Shown here in pieces: positions 21,605 through 32,256 of a stretch of DNA of 64,000 nucleotides. The notes beneath the pieces were generated by a model. That model had not been told where the DNA came from, ran no database searches, and saw only the letters and a list, made by a program, of their open reading frames with translations. A program made the position numbers and the translations under genes. Source of the stretch: Coenobita brevimanus (Eukaryota > Arthropoda > Malacostraca > Decapoda > Coenobitidae); assembly GCA_032717465.1 (NCBI GenBank), contig CM064715.1, positions 33,108,112 to 33,172,111 of the forward strand, in the 5' to 3' direction. Every line of letters starts with the position of its first letter. The stretch's first letter is position 1.

Positions 21605-23078
21605 TATTCAAATTAACTGTTCAAATTACATCATTGTATAAATACATCTGCCTGATATACTCTGTATAATAATCATATATTTTTTTTAATAGGAGCATTT
21701 TGGTAAACATAATACCGTAGTAACCATGGTATTTCTATACTTTATTTTTAATTGCATCCATTTCTCACTCTTTCCCCATATTCAAAATGTAAAATTGTCA
21801 ATAACACTACCAACTCGCTGTATACACCTTCCACTCTGTATTTAGCTGATGTAATAATTTGATTTAACTTTCCTCTCTCACCATTTATACCTTAGATACT
21901 GTGAGCACATTCATTTCCATTTACTTTCACCAGGATAACTTTACTTGCATTAGAAACTATAAACAATATTATAATTCCAAATCATATATCAATTACTTAT
22001 TATACACATATGCCTGTATTTACATGTATTGTATCATCCATTATTGTTCATGATATTCTGTAATAGATTCTGATTAGGGGCCCTAATTACATCGCTTTCC
22101 TGTTACTTTCTATCATTGCCTTGCCCAGTTATCTTCCGCCCTTTGATGTAGCTGGGCTTCTCATCTACATTATTCTCATCTATATATCTCATTGCGTCAG
22201 GACACAAATTTTAATCAGCCAGGAAAAATTGTTATGGAATATTCAGAACTTTCTCAACTTGGAAACTAGATTGATGTCAGTGCCCTGTGTAAGTATACTG
22301 GTGTACGTGACACAAATCGCTTACTCATGTCGCGACACTACCTCTGGAAATGATGACTTAGCGTCTAATAGTTTCGGCTCACACGAGCGGCCAGCCGTTT
22401 GGGCAGTTCAATAAACACTACGTCACCATTGAGGATCATTAGAATAATATTCTATAGATTTGCTTCTGTGATTTGTTTTTAGCCTAACGCTGCCTCGAGG
22501 CCCACGTGCATGAGCAATGCATGCTATTTACTGGCGAAATAACCATTTAATAAGCAAAACAGGTCTTATGCCTATAAAATGGTGGAGTGGTCCAAAAAAT
22601 CCAATTTCCACTTTGACATATTCCCGCGACTATGCCTCTTATAGTTGACATTTTCCAGTGACTAATGCCCATCAGACAGTGACCATCAGACTTAGACCAA
22701 ATCTGTTTGAAGAAGTTAGGATAAGTAATGGACAAAAGGACTAGATTTTGAAAAAAATAAAATAAAAGTTAAAGTGTGAGGTAACAAAACAAGGTCGAAG
22801 TTCGCCTGTGTGTGCCTTTGTGTGAAGCAGATATATAACTTTTGCAACACTGATATAAACTGAACCAACTTTGTCAAAAGAATGAGATTCAGCGAAGGAG
22901 TTGACCCACTTTTAAAATTATGACTGGCCAGAGATTACTGTTACATGGCAAGGACAACATACAGCGTTTATATTAGTACTAGATGAAGCTTGGTGCAAAT
23001 TTTCAGGGTAAGGCATGGATAAAAGGCTTCTACTAAGAAAGCAATCAGGCAAAGTTCAAGGTTACAAGGCAATGTTAA
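21605..23078. other. no gene recognised
   Basis: AT-rich intergenic sequence without long frames or clear repeats. Nothing supportable was found on either strand. Confidence 0.5.
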
Positions 23079-24830
23079 TTTTTTTTTTTTTTTATGCGAG
23101 GAAGAAGGAACCAAAGGCCATGAGCCCGCAGTAACAGTTCCCTCCAAGAGAAAAACAAAATACAATATAGAGCCAAATTCAAGATCCGATCATTTTGAGA
23201 TGCCTGGACACATTGCGTTTGAAAGACTGGAGATCATAGGCAGCAGGAAATACAGACAGAGGGAGACAGTTCCAGAGCTGACCTGTTGCATAAATGAAAG
23301 ACCGGGAGTAACGGTTTACTCTTGCATTAGAGAGTTTGACAGAAAAGGGATAAGAGTTTGCTGCCAGACGGGTGCTACGCGCCCGTCGTAGAGGTGGAGG
23401 AATGCAAGCAGACAGTTCAGAGGAGCAGTGACCATTAAAGTAGCGATAGAAAAGAGATAAAGATGCAACAGTGCCGCGAAGAGACAGAGGTTGAAGGGAG
23501 TCAGTAAGAGGAGGAGAGTTAATGAGACGAAAAGCCTTTGACTCCACCCTATTGAGAAGAGCTGTATGTGGGGAGCCTTCCCACACATGAGAGTTGTACT
23601 CCACACAGGGGCGGATAAAACCCCTGTATAGAGTCAACAATTGTGCAGGGGTAAAGAAAGAGCGGAGTCGGCTTAGCACACCCAATCTCTTGGAAGCAGA
23701 TTTACAAGAGATGTAATATGATCTTTCCAAGATAAGTCCTGAGTAATTGAAACCCCAAGCATGTTCAAGGATGATGCAGGATTAAGCTGAATATTATTAA
23801 ACATTAGTGGGTATACCTGTGGAAGATTTTGTCGGGTTGATAGGTGTAAGAACTGAGTCTTAGATGCATTAAAGACAATCATATTATTTTTACCCCAGTC
23901 AGAGATACGAGCCAAGTCAGTCATTAGGTGTGCCATAGCCTCATCCCTTGTTTGTTGAAGTAACTGTTGACATGGGCGTTGTGGGAACCGAATGGAAAGG
24001 TGAAGGGTGGAGTCATCAGCGTATGAGTGGATAGGGTTAGATGTACAGCTTAGAAGATCATTGATGAATAAAAGGAAGAGAGTTGGTGATAGGACAGAGC
24101 CCTGAGGAACACCACTGTTGATAGATCTAGGAGAAGAACGATGGCCGTCTACAACAGCGGCTATAGAACGACCAGAAAGGAAGCTAGCGATGAAGGCACA
24201 GATAGAAGGATAGAAACCATAGGAGGGCAGTTTGGAAATTAAAGATTTATGCCAGACTCGATCGAAAGCCTTTGAGATGTCAAGTGCAATGGCAAAGCTT
24301 TCGCCAAAGTTCCGAAAGGAGGATGACCAGGAGTCTGAAAGGTAGGAGAGAAGATCGCCAGTGGAGCGTCCCTGACGGAACCCATACTGACGATCGGAAA
24401 GAAGGTTGTGATAGGAAAGATGCCTTAAAATTTTTCTATTAAGAATTGACTCGAAAACTTTTGAAATACAGGACGTTGAAGCAATTGGACGATAGTTGGA
24501 GGGTTGGGAGTGGTCACCCTTCTTTGGGACTGGCTGAGTGAGAGCAAACTTCCAGCAATAAGGAAAGGTACAAGTTGACAGTAACTCAAATGTTTTAGAT
24601 CTGAGTTAGACATAACCTGGTGGAACGAAAAGTGAGAACAATAAGTAACAATCCAAGGCCACCAGGAAAGATTAACGCAGACAGATTTGATGTGATATGA
24701 ACGAACTTTGGTAAAAGAGTTGAAGATTAGGCAACAAGGAAGTGATTCGGAATTAAGAACAGTCATTAGGAGGTCATGATCACAGAGGAAAGCGAAATAT
24801 CAGTCGCTTGAATGAACTGCAGGTCACGGG
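23079..24830 (-). mobile_element. LINE-Y copy 1 (Jockey/CR1-like), RT to 3' end
   Basis: The minus strand ends in a 15-base A run (T run 23079-23093). It holds the best LINE-Y sequence in the window and acts as the empty-site reference for the TTAA insertions in copies 2 and 3. The right end is not defined; the sequence fades near 24830. Confidence 0.8.
23179..24480 (-). pseudogene. LINE-Y copy 1, reverse transcriptase and C-terminus
   Basis: Minus strand, with small frame breaks. RT blocks in order: SDRQYGFRQGRSTGDLLS (~24390), ALDISKAFDRVWHKSLI (domain A, ~24270), NSGVPQGSVLSPTLFLLFIN (domain B, ~24100) and HSYADDSTLHL (domain C, ~24020). The 23936-23673 frame continues the thumb (ISDWGKNNMIVFNASKTQF), and 23730-23179 holds the C-terminus (FIRPCVEYNSHVWEG, LWNCLPLSVFPAAYDLQSFK). 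This pattern fits the Jockey/CR1/L2 side of the LINE tree; I cannot fix the clade. Confidence 0.8.
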
Positions 24831-25240
24831 TGTTGGACTCGCCGAGTGCTTGTTCTTATTACCTTTCACTCTTACACCAGCGGCAGAACATGGTCGCATT
24901 TGCCTCTGCGGTCTTTGCTAGTAGTGTCTGAGACTAACGACTTTAACAGATATTATTTATAATGAACTGAAATTATGGATACAACCGAGCTTATGACTAT
25001 AAACACTTTTTTTTTTTTTTTAATACCAGAAATACTGGATGATGACCTATTTATGATTCTGAGGAAAGACTTACAGTGCAGCAGCTCCAAAGTGTTTATG
25101 AAAATGTAGAAGCAACTGAAAAAGTCTCAACTTATTCAATGCAGTCACTCAGCTCATAAAGTACTTGCATTTTTTTTAATTTCGTTCAGTTAATGAATAA
25201 TAATTTCTAACTTTGTGATGGTATTTTGAGTTTTGTTTAA

Positions 25241-25893
25241 CCCGCCCCATCCCGTCAACATATGGGTACATTGCAACATTTTGCATTTGCCAGTCCCGGT
25301 GACGTACTGGTACGTCGTGCAATTGCAAGGTCCCTAATTTGCACAATTTTCAATTTTTACGCTTTTTTTTTGTATGTATACACGGGACACCTTTCTCTAT
25401 TCCTCTACAAGATGCCAAGCAGGGACAATGCCTTACACTGCATAACTTCCCCCCTCCCCCACTCATGCCATTGTCTCAGCAATTCACCTGTTACCAGTGA
25501 CCTGGCCAGTAAAGATTCAGGGCCAGAGTGATTCCCCAATCGATGACAATGTGGAGGAGAATGCTTATAATGCCTATATTACTGTTTGAAAACCAATATA
25601 CTCTCGTACTACATACAAATTCGTACCAAGTAAATAAATAAATACCGTTTATGAGTGGTGTGAAATAGTTACCCTCCCACAGAACTAGTTTTCTTTGGTG
25701 CCAGCCTGTTAGAAAACCCAGTCAGGTAAGGAGGTACTGGTACCTGGATCGAGTATTTTAAACCTCAGGTGAGCGATTTCTCTATGAATTTTCGATGTTT
25801 CTCACCAAAAGCGGAGGTTTTAGTCAAAATTTTTTTTTTCGAAAATACCTTGGGATTGGGGGGTGTCAGAGGTGCGAAATAGCTTGGGACGTG
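25241..25893 (+). mobile_element. TTAA element P7 (non-coding, piggyBac-like target)
   Basis: The left boundary TTAA (25237-25240) is followed by CCCGCCCCATCCCG. Unit 2 of the tandem duplication shows the empty site (TTTTTTTAATAACTCTTC at ~26513). The right boundary is near 25893, but TTAA there has been altered. It resembles P8 (59790-60549) internally. Box 2 is a perfect palindrome, GACGTACTGGTACGTC, at 25301-25316; box 1 is at 25257-25272, 44 bp away. Confidence 0.7.
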
Positions 25894-26032
25894 ACTCTTC
25901 AAAAATGCCTAGGCATAATTCTGAGCTCTCTTCAGCGGCACCTATTGTGTATCTCAGATTTGGAACATTAATACTCTGTTTCTTAGAGATAGACAGAGAT
26001 GGAAATATATCTATATCTGTCTATCTATCTAT

Positions 26033-26094
<62 letters not shown>

Positions 26095-26318
26095 CATCAT
26101 CATCATCAACCATTGCAAGTCCACCAGTAAACAAAGACTGTCACCATTCTCCACGAATTACTTGACTGAGGTAATCTCTGCCATGTTTTTCTTGCACATT
26201 TCTCATCTCATTTCTCCATCTGTTTGCCCTTTTTCTGCTACCCTTACTATCTCTTGGAGCTCACTCAGTCAGCCTCATGCTCCATCAGATATGCCATATT
26301 CTCGCTACAGGACCTGTC
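26095..26318 (-). mobile_element. LINE-Z 3' fragment in duplication unit 1
   Basis: Begins after a (TA)n tract with ATCATCATCATCATCAACC, i.e. a GAT-repeat tail on the minus strand. It closely matches 26775-27000. Confidence 0.65.
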
Positions 26319-26667
26319 CACCTATTTATGATTCTGAGGAAAGACTTACAGTGCAGCAGCTCCAAAGTGTTTATGAAAATGTAGAAGCAACTGAAAAAGT
26401 CTCGAATTTTTCCCTGCAGTTACTCAGCTCACAAAGTACTTGCATTTTTTTTTTTTTAATGACGTTCAGTTAATGAATAATAGTTTCTTACTTTGTGATG
26501 GTATTTTGAGTTTTTTTTAATAACTCTTCAAAAATGCCTAGGCATAATTCTGATCTTTCTTCAATGGCACCTATTGTGTATCTCAGATTTGGAACATTAA
26601 TACTCTGTTTCTTAGAGACAGACAAATAGAGATGGAAATATATCTATATCTGTCTGTCTATCTATCC

Positions 26668-26752
<85 letters not shown>

Positions 26753-27003
26753 TATATAAATTTATATATATTTATTATCATCATCATCAACCACTGCAAG
26801 TCCACCAGTAAACAAAGACTGTCACCATTCTCCACAAATTACTTGACTGAGATCATCTCTGCCATGTTTTCCTTGCAAACTTCTCCATCTTATTTCTCCA
26901 TCTGTCTGCCCTTTTTCTGTTACCCTTACTATCTTTTGGAGCTCACTCAGTCAGCCTCTTGCTATATCAGATATGCCATAATCTTGCTACAGGACCTGTC
27001 CAC
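26319..27003. repeat. tandem segmental duplication, unit 2 (no P7)
   Basis: Same order as unit 1 without the ~650-bp insertion. Its TTAA at 26517-26520 is the unoccupied P7 target. Its TA tract (26669-26750) is longer than that of unit 1. Confidence 0.75.
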
Positions 27004-27240
27004 CTCCATTTCTTTTCTGTTATGCTTCTATAATGTCTTCTGCTTTCACACCCAAGTTGATCTTTTCGTGTCTCTTAAAGGTATTCCCAACACTGATCTT
27101 TCCATTGCCCTTTGAAAATGGATTAGTTGATTTTCTATCGATTTTGTCAGTTTCCAGGCCTCACAACAGTACATCATAGCAGGAATTATACATTTCTTCA
27201 GTACTTCTTGTTTCATACATATTCGCATACAGACGGCCTT
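26775..27240 (-). mobile_element. LINE-Z 3' fragment with RT C-terminal coding
   Basis: The minus-strand frame 27228-27046 reads MKQEVLKKCIIPAMMYCCEA, WKLTKSIENQL and [17 protein letters not shown], the post-RT region typical of RTE-type LINEs. The 3' end carries a GAT-repeat tail running into (TA)n. Confidence 0.7.
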
Positions 27241-27400
27241 CGGCAGCCAAGGGTGGAGGCTTCCTTTGGTGGCCTCCGCTTAAAGTCGTCAATTCCTATT
27301 TTTAGTCAATAGGTAACAGAAATTTTAATTACCCATGCCGTGAGCGAGACGGAGCTAGGAGTTTTCCCTTATTACTATCCTGTTGGGACATCCATTGAGA

Positions 27401-27493
<93 letters not shown>

Positions 27494-27780
27494 CATGATA
27501 GTAGTGTTTGCTGTTATACTATCTTATACTATAACATCATAGTATACGATTTTAGGAGTATTAGGAGAGTAGAAGGAGATGTGAGAAAGTGATAGTACAA
27601 CAAACACGCCACTCTTCTCTCTTCTGTCATCCTGGTAATTTCAATGCCGAACCAAGGACAATTCAATCCCCTCCAGTAAAGGAAATACTAATTGTGAAGC
27701 AAAGGGACAGAATGAGTCATAACTCGGAAACTGGTGGCCCAGTTGGACTGGAAATTGTTTACGTTTAAGCATTTTAATGG
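27241..27780. other. no gene recognised; contains (GA)n
   Basis: A GA tract with rare AAAG interruptions occupies 27398-27492. The rest shows no coding signal. Confidence 0.6.
27398..27492. repeat. (GA)n microsatellite
   Basis: Nearly perfect AG dinucleotides over 95 bases. Confidence 0.97.
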
Positions 27781-27924
27781 TACTTTACTCTAACAAAAAT
27801 TGCGCTACGTTGCGCAGTTTTTGTTGTGTTGCGGTAACAAACAAACAAAAATACAGAAACCAGATCATTACTGATTGGCAAGCTGCTTTTAGTAGGTCTC
27901 TATCGAAAACTTTTCATCCAATTG
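27781..27924. repeat. 144-bp direct repeat flanking LINE-X copy C (left)
   Basis: Matches 31128-31271 over 144 bases with about three substitutions and no gaps. It abuts the TCTA tail of LINE-X copy C. Confidence 0.9.
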
Positions 27925-27960
27925 TCTATCTATCTATCTATCTATCTATTGCCAGACGCC

Positions 27961-30057
27961 TCAATCCCGTTTGGGGTGGCCACAAACAAATCGCCTCCAA
28001 GTCGCCCTGTCCCCCGCCATTTCACTCCCCTGCTCCCAACTCACACCCCGCTCTCTCATATACCTCTCCACCCCATCTCTCCATCTCATCCTCGGCTTCC
28101 CCCTCCCTCTTTCCCCCTCCACCTCACTCACATACACTCTCTTCGTCAGTCTTTCACCCTCCATCGTCTCCACATGGCCAAACCACCTCAGTGTGTTCCT
28201 CATAACGCTTCCTATCACATCCACATCAACACCACAACGCTCCTTTATATCCTCATTCGTCAGCCTGTCTCTCCATGTGACTCCACAGGCTCCTCTTAAA
28301 TAACTCATTTCCACGGCTCTCACTCTTGACTTGTGTCCTTCCAACAACGTCCAAGCTTCACTTCCGTACGTTAGAGTTGGTATCACAATACTGTCATGTA
28401 GTAACTTTTTCACTTCCATGCTCACTTCCCTGTTTCTTATCACTGCTTTCAAAGAACCAGCAACATTTCTTCCCTGCTGTACCCTTTCAAGCACTTCACC
28501 CTCCAAACCTCCATCTTTACTCATCACACTACCCAAGTACTTAAACATACTCACATTTTCCAATTCCTCACCATCCAACCTCGCTGTACATTCACTGACT
28601 TCACCTCTCTCAAAGACCATCACTTTACTCTTCCCTACATTCACCTTTAGATTCCGTTTCTTACACATTCTCTCAAACTCATCCACCAAGCCTTGCAGCT
28701 CCCCTTCGTCTTCACTCAACAACACAGTATCATCTGCAAACAACAGTGCAGGGAGTTTCCAAACACTATCCTCTCTCACCGGGGCCACTCCAACATCCAC
28801 TACCCTACCTTGTACCTCTTTTATTACCCCATCCATGTACAGATTGAACAACCATTGAGACATGACACATCCCTGTTTCAACCCAACTTTCAAAGAGAAA
28901 AATTCAATTAGTTCACCATCCACACACACTGCAGCCTTCGCACCATCGTACATACTCTTCACAGCATTCAACAACTTCCCATCTACTCCATATATTCTTA
29001 ACACTTTCCACAATCCTAGTCTATGCACCCTGTCATATGCTTTCTCCAAATCCATGAAAGCCGCATACAACTTCTTTCCCTTCTCTAGAAACTTTTCCAC
29101 TAAAGATCTGAGAATGAATATCTGATCTACACAACCTCTTCCCTTCCTAAAGCCTCCCTGTTCTTCTCCAACTAATTTCTCTGTTCTTTCTCTAACTCTG
29201 TCAATAAGTATCCTACCATACACTTTTCCTATTATACTAAGAAGACAAATGCCCCTATGATTACCACACACTTCTTTTTCCCCTTTTCCTTTGTACAAGG
29301 GAATAATTATACCTGACTTCCAATCCTCCGGGACTCTACCTTCCTCCCAGGCCAATCTGCACATCTTCCACATCCATTCTACTACTATCTCTCCCCCATG
29401 CTTCAGCATTTCACCACACACTCCATCAATTCCTGGGGCTTTCCCTGATTTAACTTTCTTCATTGCTTCCACAACTTCTATCCTACTGATTTCTTCCTGT
29501 CCTCTCACCTCCCTCCTTCTCCCAGCCATTCCCCAGCCACTTATACTCGCATTACTTCCATCCTCTACGTTCAACAATTCCTTAAAGTGTTCTCTCCATC
29601 TGCTCACTTTTTCTCCCTTCTCCACTAGTAATCTACCATTTTTATCTTTCACTCCCCTGCTAACTTCACTTCCACCCTGTCTTACTCTTTTCACCTCTTT
29701 CCAGAACATTTTCTTACAGTCCCTCCACTTTACACTCAAATTCCTTCCAAATTCCTCATCCATTCTCTTCTTACTCTCTTTTACTAATCTTTTCACCTCT
29801 CTCTTTCTTTCTACATATAACTCTCTCTTCCGCCTCTCAACTTCTTCCACGCCCCTATTTCTCATCCATTCATTGTATGCTTTCTTCTTTTGTGCCACAG
29901 CCCGTTTCACCTCTTCAGTCCACCACGCTGTTCCTTGCACCCCCCTCCGTCTTCTCTTCCTTCCACACACCACATCACATGCTGCACATATTTCTTCTGT
30001 AAATATTCTACACACACCTTCCACGTCCCCCATCTGCTCCAATTCATATTTGCCCAA
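27961..30057 (-). CDS. LINE-X copy C, reverse transcriptase and C-terminus (698 codons)
   Basis: The longest intact RT frame of the window. Linker: GTAWWTEEVKRAVAQKKKAY, RWREHFKELLNVEDGS. RT: SGKAPGIDGVCGEMLKH, SGIIIPLYKGKGEKEVCGNH, EEQGGFRKGRGCVDQIFILR, AAFMDLEKAYDRV (domain A), GLKQGCVMSQWLFNLYMDG (domain B) and ALLFADDTVLL (domain C). After the thumb comes FKYLGSVMSKDG, YGSEAWTLLEGHKS and [19 protein letters not shown], ending HPKRD. The frame opens with TTG only because a TGA precedes it; the true protein starts upstream in the endonuclease frame. Confidence 0.88.
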   Translation of the reverse strand: MGKYELEQMGDVEGVCRIFTEEICAACDVVCGRKRRRRGVQGTAWWTEEVKRAVAQKKKAYNEWMRNRGVEEVERRKRELYVERKREVKRLVKESKKRMDEEFGRNLSVKWRDCKKMFWKEVKRVRQGGSEVSRGVKDKNGRLLVEKGEKVSRWREHFKELLNVEDGSNASISGWGMAGRRREVRGQEEISRIEVVEAMKKVKSGKAPGIDGVCGEMLKHGGEIVVEWMWKMCRLAWEEGRVPEDWKSGIIIPLYKGKGEKEVCGNHRGICLLSIIGKVYGRILIDRVRERTEKLVGEEQGGFRKGRGCVDQIFILRSLVEKFLEKGKKLYAAFMDLEKAYDRVHRLGLWKVLRIYGVDGKLLNAVKSMYDGAKAAVCVDGELIEFFSLKVGLKQGCVMSQWLFNLYMDGVIKEVQGRVVDVGVAPVREDSVWKLPALLFADDTVLLSEDEGELQGLVDEFERMCKKRNLKVNVGKSKVMVFERGEVSECTARLDGEELENVSMFKYLGSVMSKDGGLEGEVLERVQQGRNVAGSLKAVIRNREVSMEVKKLLHDSIVIPTLTYGSEAWTLLEGHKSRVRAVEMSYLRGACGVTWRDRLTNEDIKERCGVDVDVIGSVMRNTLRWFGHVETMEGERLTKRVYVSEVEGERGRGKPRMRWRDGVERYMRERGVSWEQGSEMAGDRATWRRFVCGHPKRD

Positions 30058-31037
30058 TCATTCCTCCACTTCTCTCTTATACTCTGCCTTTTTCTCATCC
30101 TCTTGTAACCTTTCCACTCTCCTTGCAACTACTCCTTCCTCTCGTCTTTCCCTTCTTCTATTCCTCCATCTTACTTGAACTTTAATTCTGGCCACCACCA
30201 AGTAGTGGTCAGCAAGTCCACTCCCCCAACCTCTATAAACTCTTGCATCCAATATACATCTTCGCATCCTTTCATCCACACACACATAATCAATCATTGC
30301 CTTCCTTTCACTCAGTTCACCACCCACCCTTCTCATCACTCGCCATGTATACCTGTGGATCATTTTATGCCTGAAGAGGGTATTGGCTATCACCAACCCC
30401 CTCCCAGCACAAATGTCCACTAATGCACTCCCATTCTCATCTACCTCAGCAGGCACACCCCACTCACCAACTATTCCATCCACCTTCACATTCCCAACTT
30501 TACCATTCATATCACCAATCAAAAACACTCTCTCATTCCTTCCAAACTTTTCCATGCACACTTCTACATTTGTCCAGAACTCTTCTCTCACTCTTCTAGC
30601 ACGATCTTGCGTTAGCGCATACACACACACACAATCGCCCACATTTGTATTCCAACTTTCAACTTTACCCACACAATCCTTGATCCAACTGATCCATACT
30701 ATCTTATGCTCCTCTTCCATCTTTTACTCACAACTATACATACTCCTTCCTTTGCCCTCTCATTCTCACCTACTCCTGCACATATACCCCATCCATACTC
30801 CCATTCTTTCACACTTTCTCCTCCCCATTTTGTTTCAGTTATTCCATATACATCCACTTTCGCATCCTCAAGCACCTGGACAATCTCTCTCTCTTTCACC
30901 TCATCATTTGCTCCCCTTTCATTCCAAGTTCCAATTGCAATGTCCTTTGTCCGGTCCTTGGTCGTCAACGTTTGGTCAGTCCTTGTCCGAGGCTTCTTGT
31001 TTGTTTTTTTAGTTAGTTGTTTTCCGGGGAGGGGCAC
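30058..31037 (-). pseudogene. LINE-X copy C, start and APE endonuclease
   Basis: Starts at ATG 31037 (MPLPGKQLTKKTNK). Endonuclease blocks: AIGTWNERGAND (N), VDVYGITETKWGG (E), and after a frameshift near 30700 FLIGDMNGKVGN (D-x-N), RKAMIDYVCVDERM and GLADHYLVV (D-H, with A where S is common). The second frame (30720-30058) is in phase with the RT ORF and is closed only by TGA at 30060-30058, which probably replaced a CGA arginine codon. Confidence 0.85.
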
Positions 31038-31127
31038 TAACCCTCCGCCAACCCTTTTAGTCGCCTTTTACAACAAGCAGGGATACTGGGGGAGTATTCT
31101 TGAAAAAAAAACCCTACCCCCAGGGGG

Positions 31128-31271
31128 TACTTTGCTCTAACAAAAATTGCGCTACGTTGCGCAGTTTTTGTTGTGTTGCGGTAACAAACAAACAAAAATA
31201 CAGAAATCGGATCATTACTGATTGGCAAGCTGCTTTTAGTAGGTCTCTATCGAAAACTTTTCATCCAATTG
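31128..31271. repeat. 144-bp direct repeat flanking LINE-X copy C (right)
   Basis: Partner of 27781-27924. Its right edge continues into LINE-Z coding sequence (minus strand RRITIG), so the target lay in a LINE-Z element. Confidence 0.9.
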
Positions 31272-31411
31272 TAATGCGTCTTTTTATTTCTCTATTATGG
31301 TCTTTCGATAATTTTAGAATTTTTCCCAAATAATTGTACTCCTCGACCTCCTCAAGAATTTCCTTTCTTGTTCTCTTGATGCTCATTGGTTTATTTGGAT
31401 TAAACATTGGT

Positions 31412-31417
31412 GTTACT
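31412..31417. repeat. 6-bp target duplication of LINE-X copy D (left)
   Basis: GTTACT here and at 32257-32262 bracket copy D. The LINE-Z reading continues across one copy of it. Confidence 0.7.
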
Positions 31418-32256
31418 AGTGATAGTGTTTGGAAACTCCCTGTACTGTTGTTTGCAGATGATACTGTGTTGTTGAGTGAAGACGAAGGGGAGCTGCAAGG
31501 CTTGGTGGATGACTTTGAGAGAGTGTGTAAGAAACAGAATCTAAAGGTGAATGTAGGGAAGAGTAAAGTGATGGTCTTTGAGAGACGTGAAGTTAGTGAA
31601 TGTACAGCGAGGTTGGATGGTGAGGAATTGGAAAATGTGAGTACGTTTAAGTATTTGGGTAGTGTGATGAGTAAGGATGGAGGTTTGGAGGGTGAAGTGC
31701 TTGAAAGGGTACAGCAGGGAAGAAAGGTTGCTGGTTCTTTCAAAACAGTGATAAGAAACAGGGAAGTGAGCATGGAAGTGAAAAAGTTACTACATGACAG
31801 TATTGTGATACCAACTCTAACGTACGGAAGTGAAGCTTGGACATTGTTGGAAGGACTCAAGTCAAGAGTGAGAGCAGTGGAAATGAGTTATTTAAGAGGA
31901 GCCTGTGGAGTCACGTGGAGAGACAGGCTGACGAATGAGGATATGAAGGAGCGTTGTGGTGTGGATGTGGTTGTGATAGGAAGCGTTAGGAGGAACACAC
32001 TGTGGTGGTTTGGCCATGTGGAGAGGATGGAGGATGAAAGACTGACGAAGAGAGTGTATGTGAGTGAGGTGGAGGGGGGAAGAGAGAGGGGGAGGCCGAG
32101 GATGAGATGGAGGGATGGGGTGGAGAGGTATATGAGAGAGGGGTGTGTGAGTTGGGAGCAGGGGAGTGAAATGGCGGAGGACAGGGCGACTTGGAGGCGA
32201 TTTGTTTGTGGCCACCCCAAACGGGATTGAGGCGTCTGGCAATAGATAGATAGATA
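31418..32256 (+). mobile_element. LINE-X copy D, 5'-truncated, inserted in LINE-Z
   Basis: About 840 bp in plus orientation, opposite to its host. It starts just before RT domain C (SVWKLPVLLFADDTVLL) and ends with GGGATTGAGGCGTCTGGCAA plus TAGA repeats. The frame from 31334 to 32230 stays open to the family stop (HPKRD), so the insertion is young. It is flanked by GTTACT. Confidence 0.9.

Larger units (their letters stand above)
25045..26318. repeat. tandem segmental duplication, unit 1 (with P7 inserted)
   Basis: The unit starts CCTATTTATGATTCTGAGG (25049) and runs through a TCTA/TA microsatellite (26020-26091) into a LINE-Z 3' fragment ending CTGTCCACC. Unit 2 (26319-27003) repeats the same order. 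Unit 1 has an extra ~650 bp, the TTAA element P7. Confidence 0.75.
27925..31127 (-). mobile_element. LINE-X copy C, nearly full length
   Basis: About 3.2 kb on the minus strand. The 5' end is at ~31127 (CCCCCTGGGGGTAGGG), then ORF with APE endonuclease and RT, then the 3' end GGGATTGAGGCGTCTGGCAA followed by TAGA repeats (27925-27949). It is flanked by 144-bp direct repeats. Only one frameshift (near 30700) and one in-frame TGA (30060-30058) interrupt coding. Endonuclease and RT motifs put it near RTE-type LINEs. There is no ORF1 upstream. Confidence 0.88.

Noticed and set aside
28331..30178. Long plus-strand frames (175, 295 and 209 codons) opposite LINE-X copy C
   Set aside because: They are antisense shadows of the LINE-X coding strand; the same serine/proline/phenylalanine-rich pattern recurs opposite copies A, B and E.
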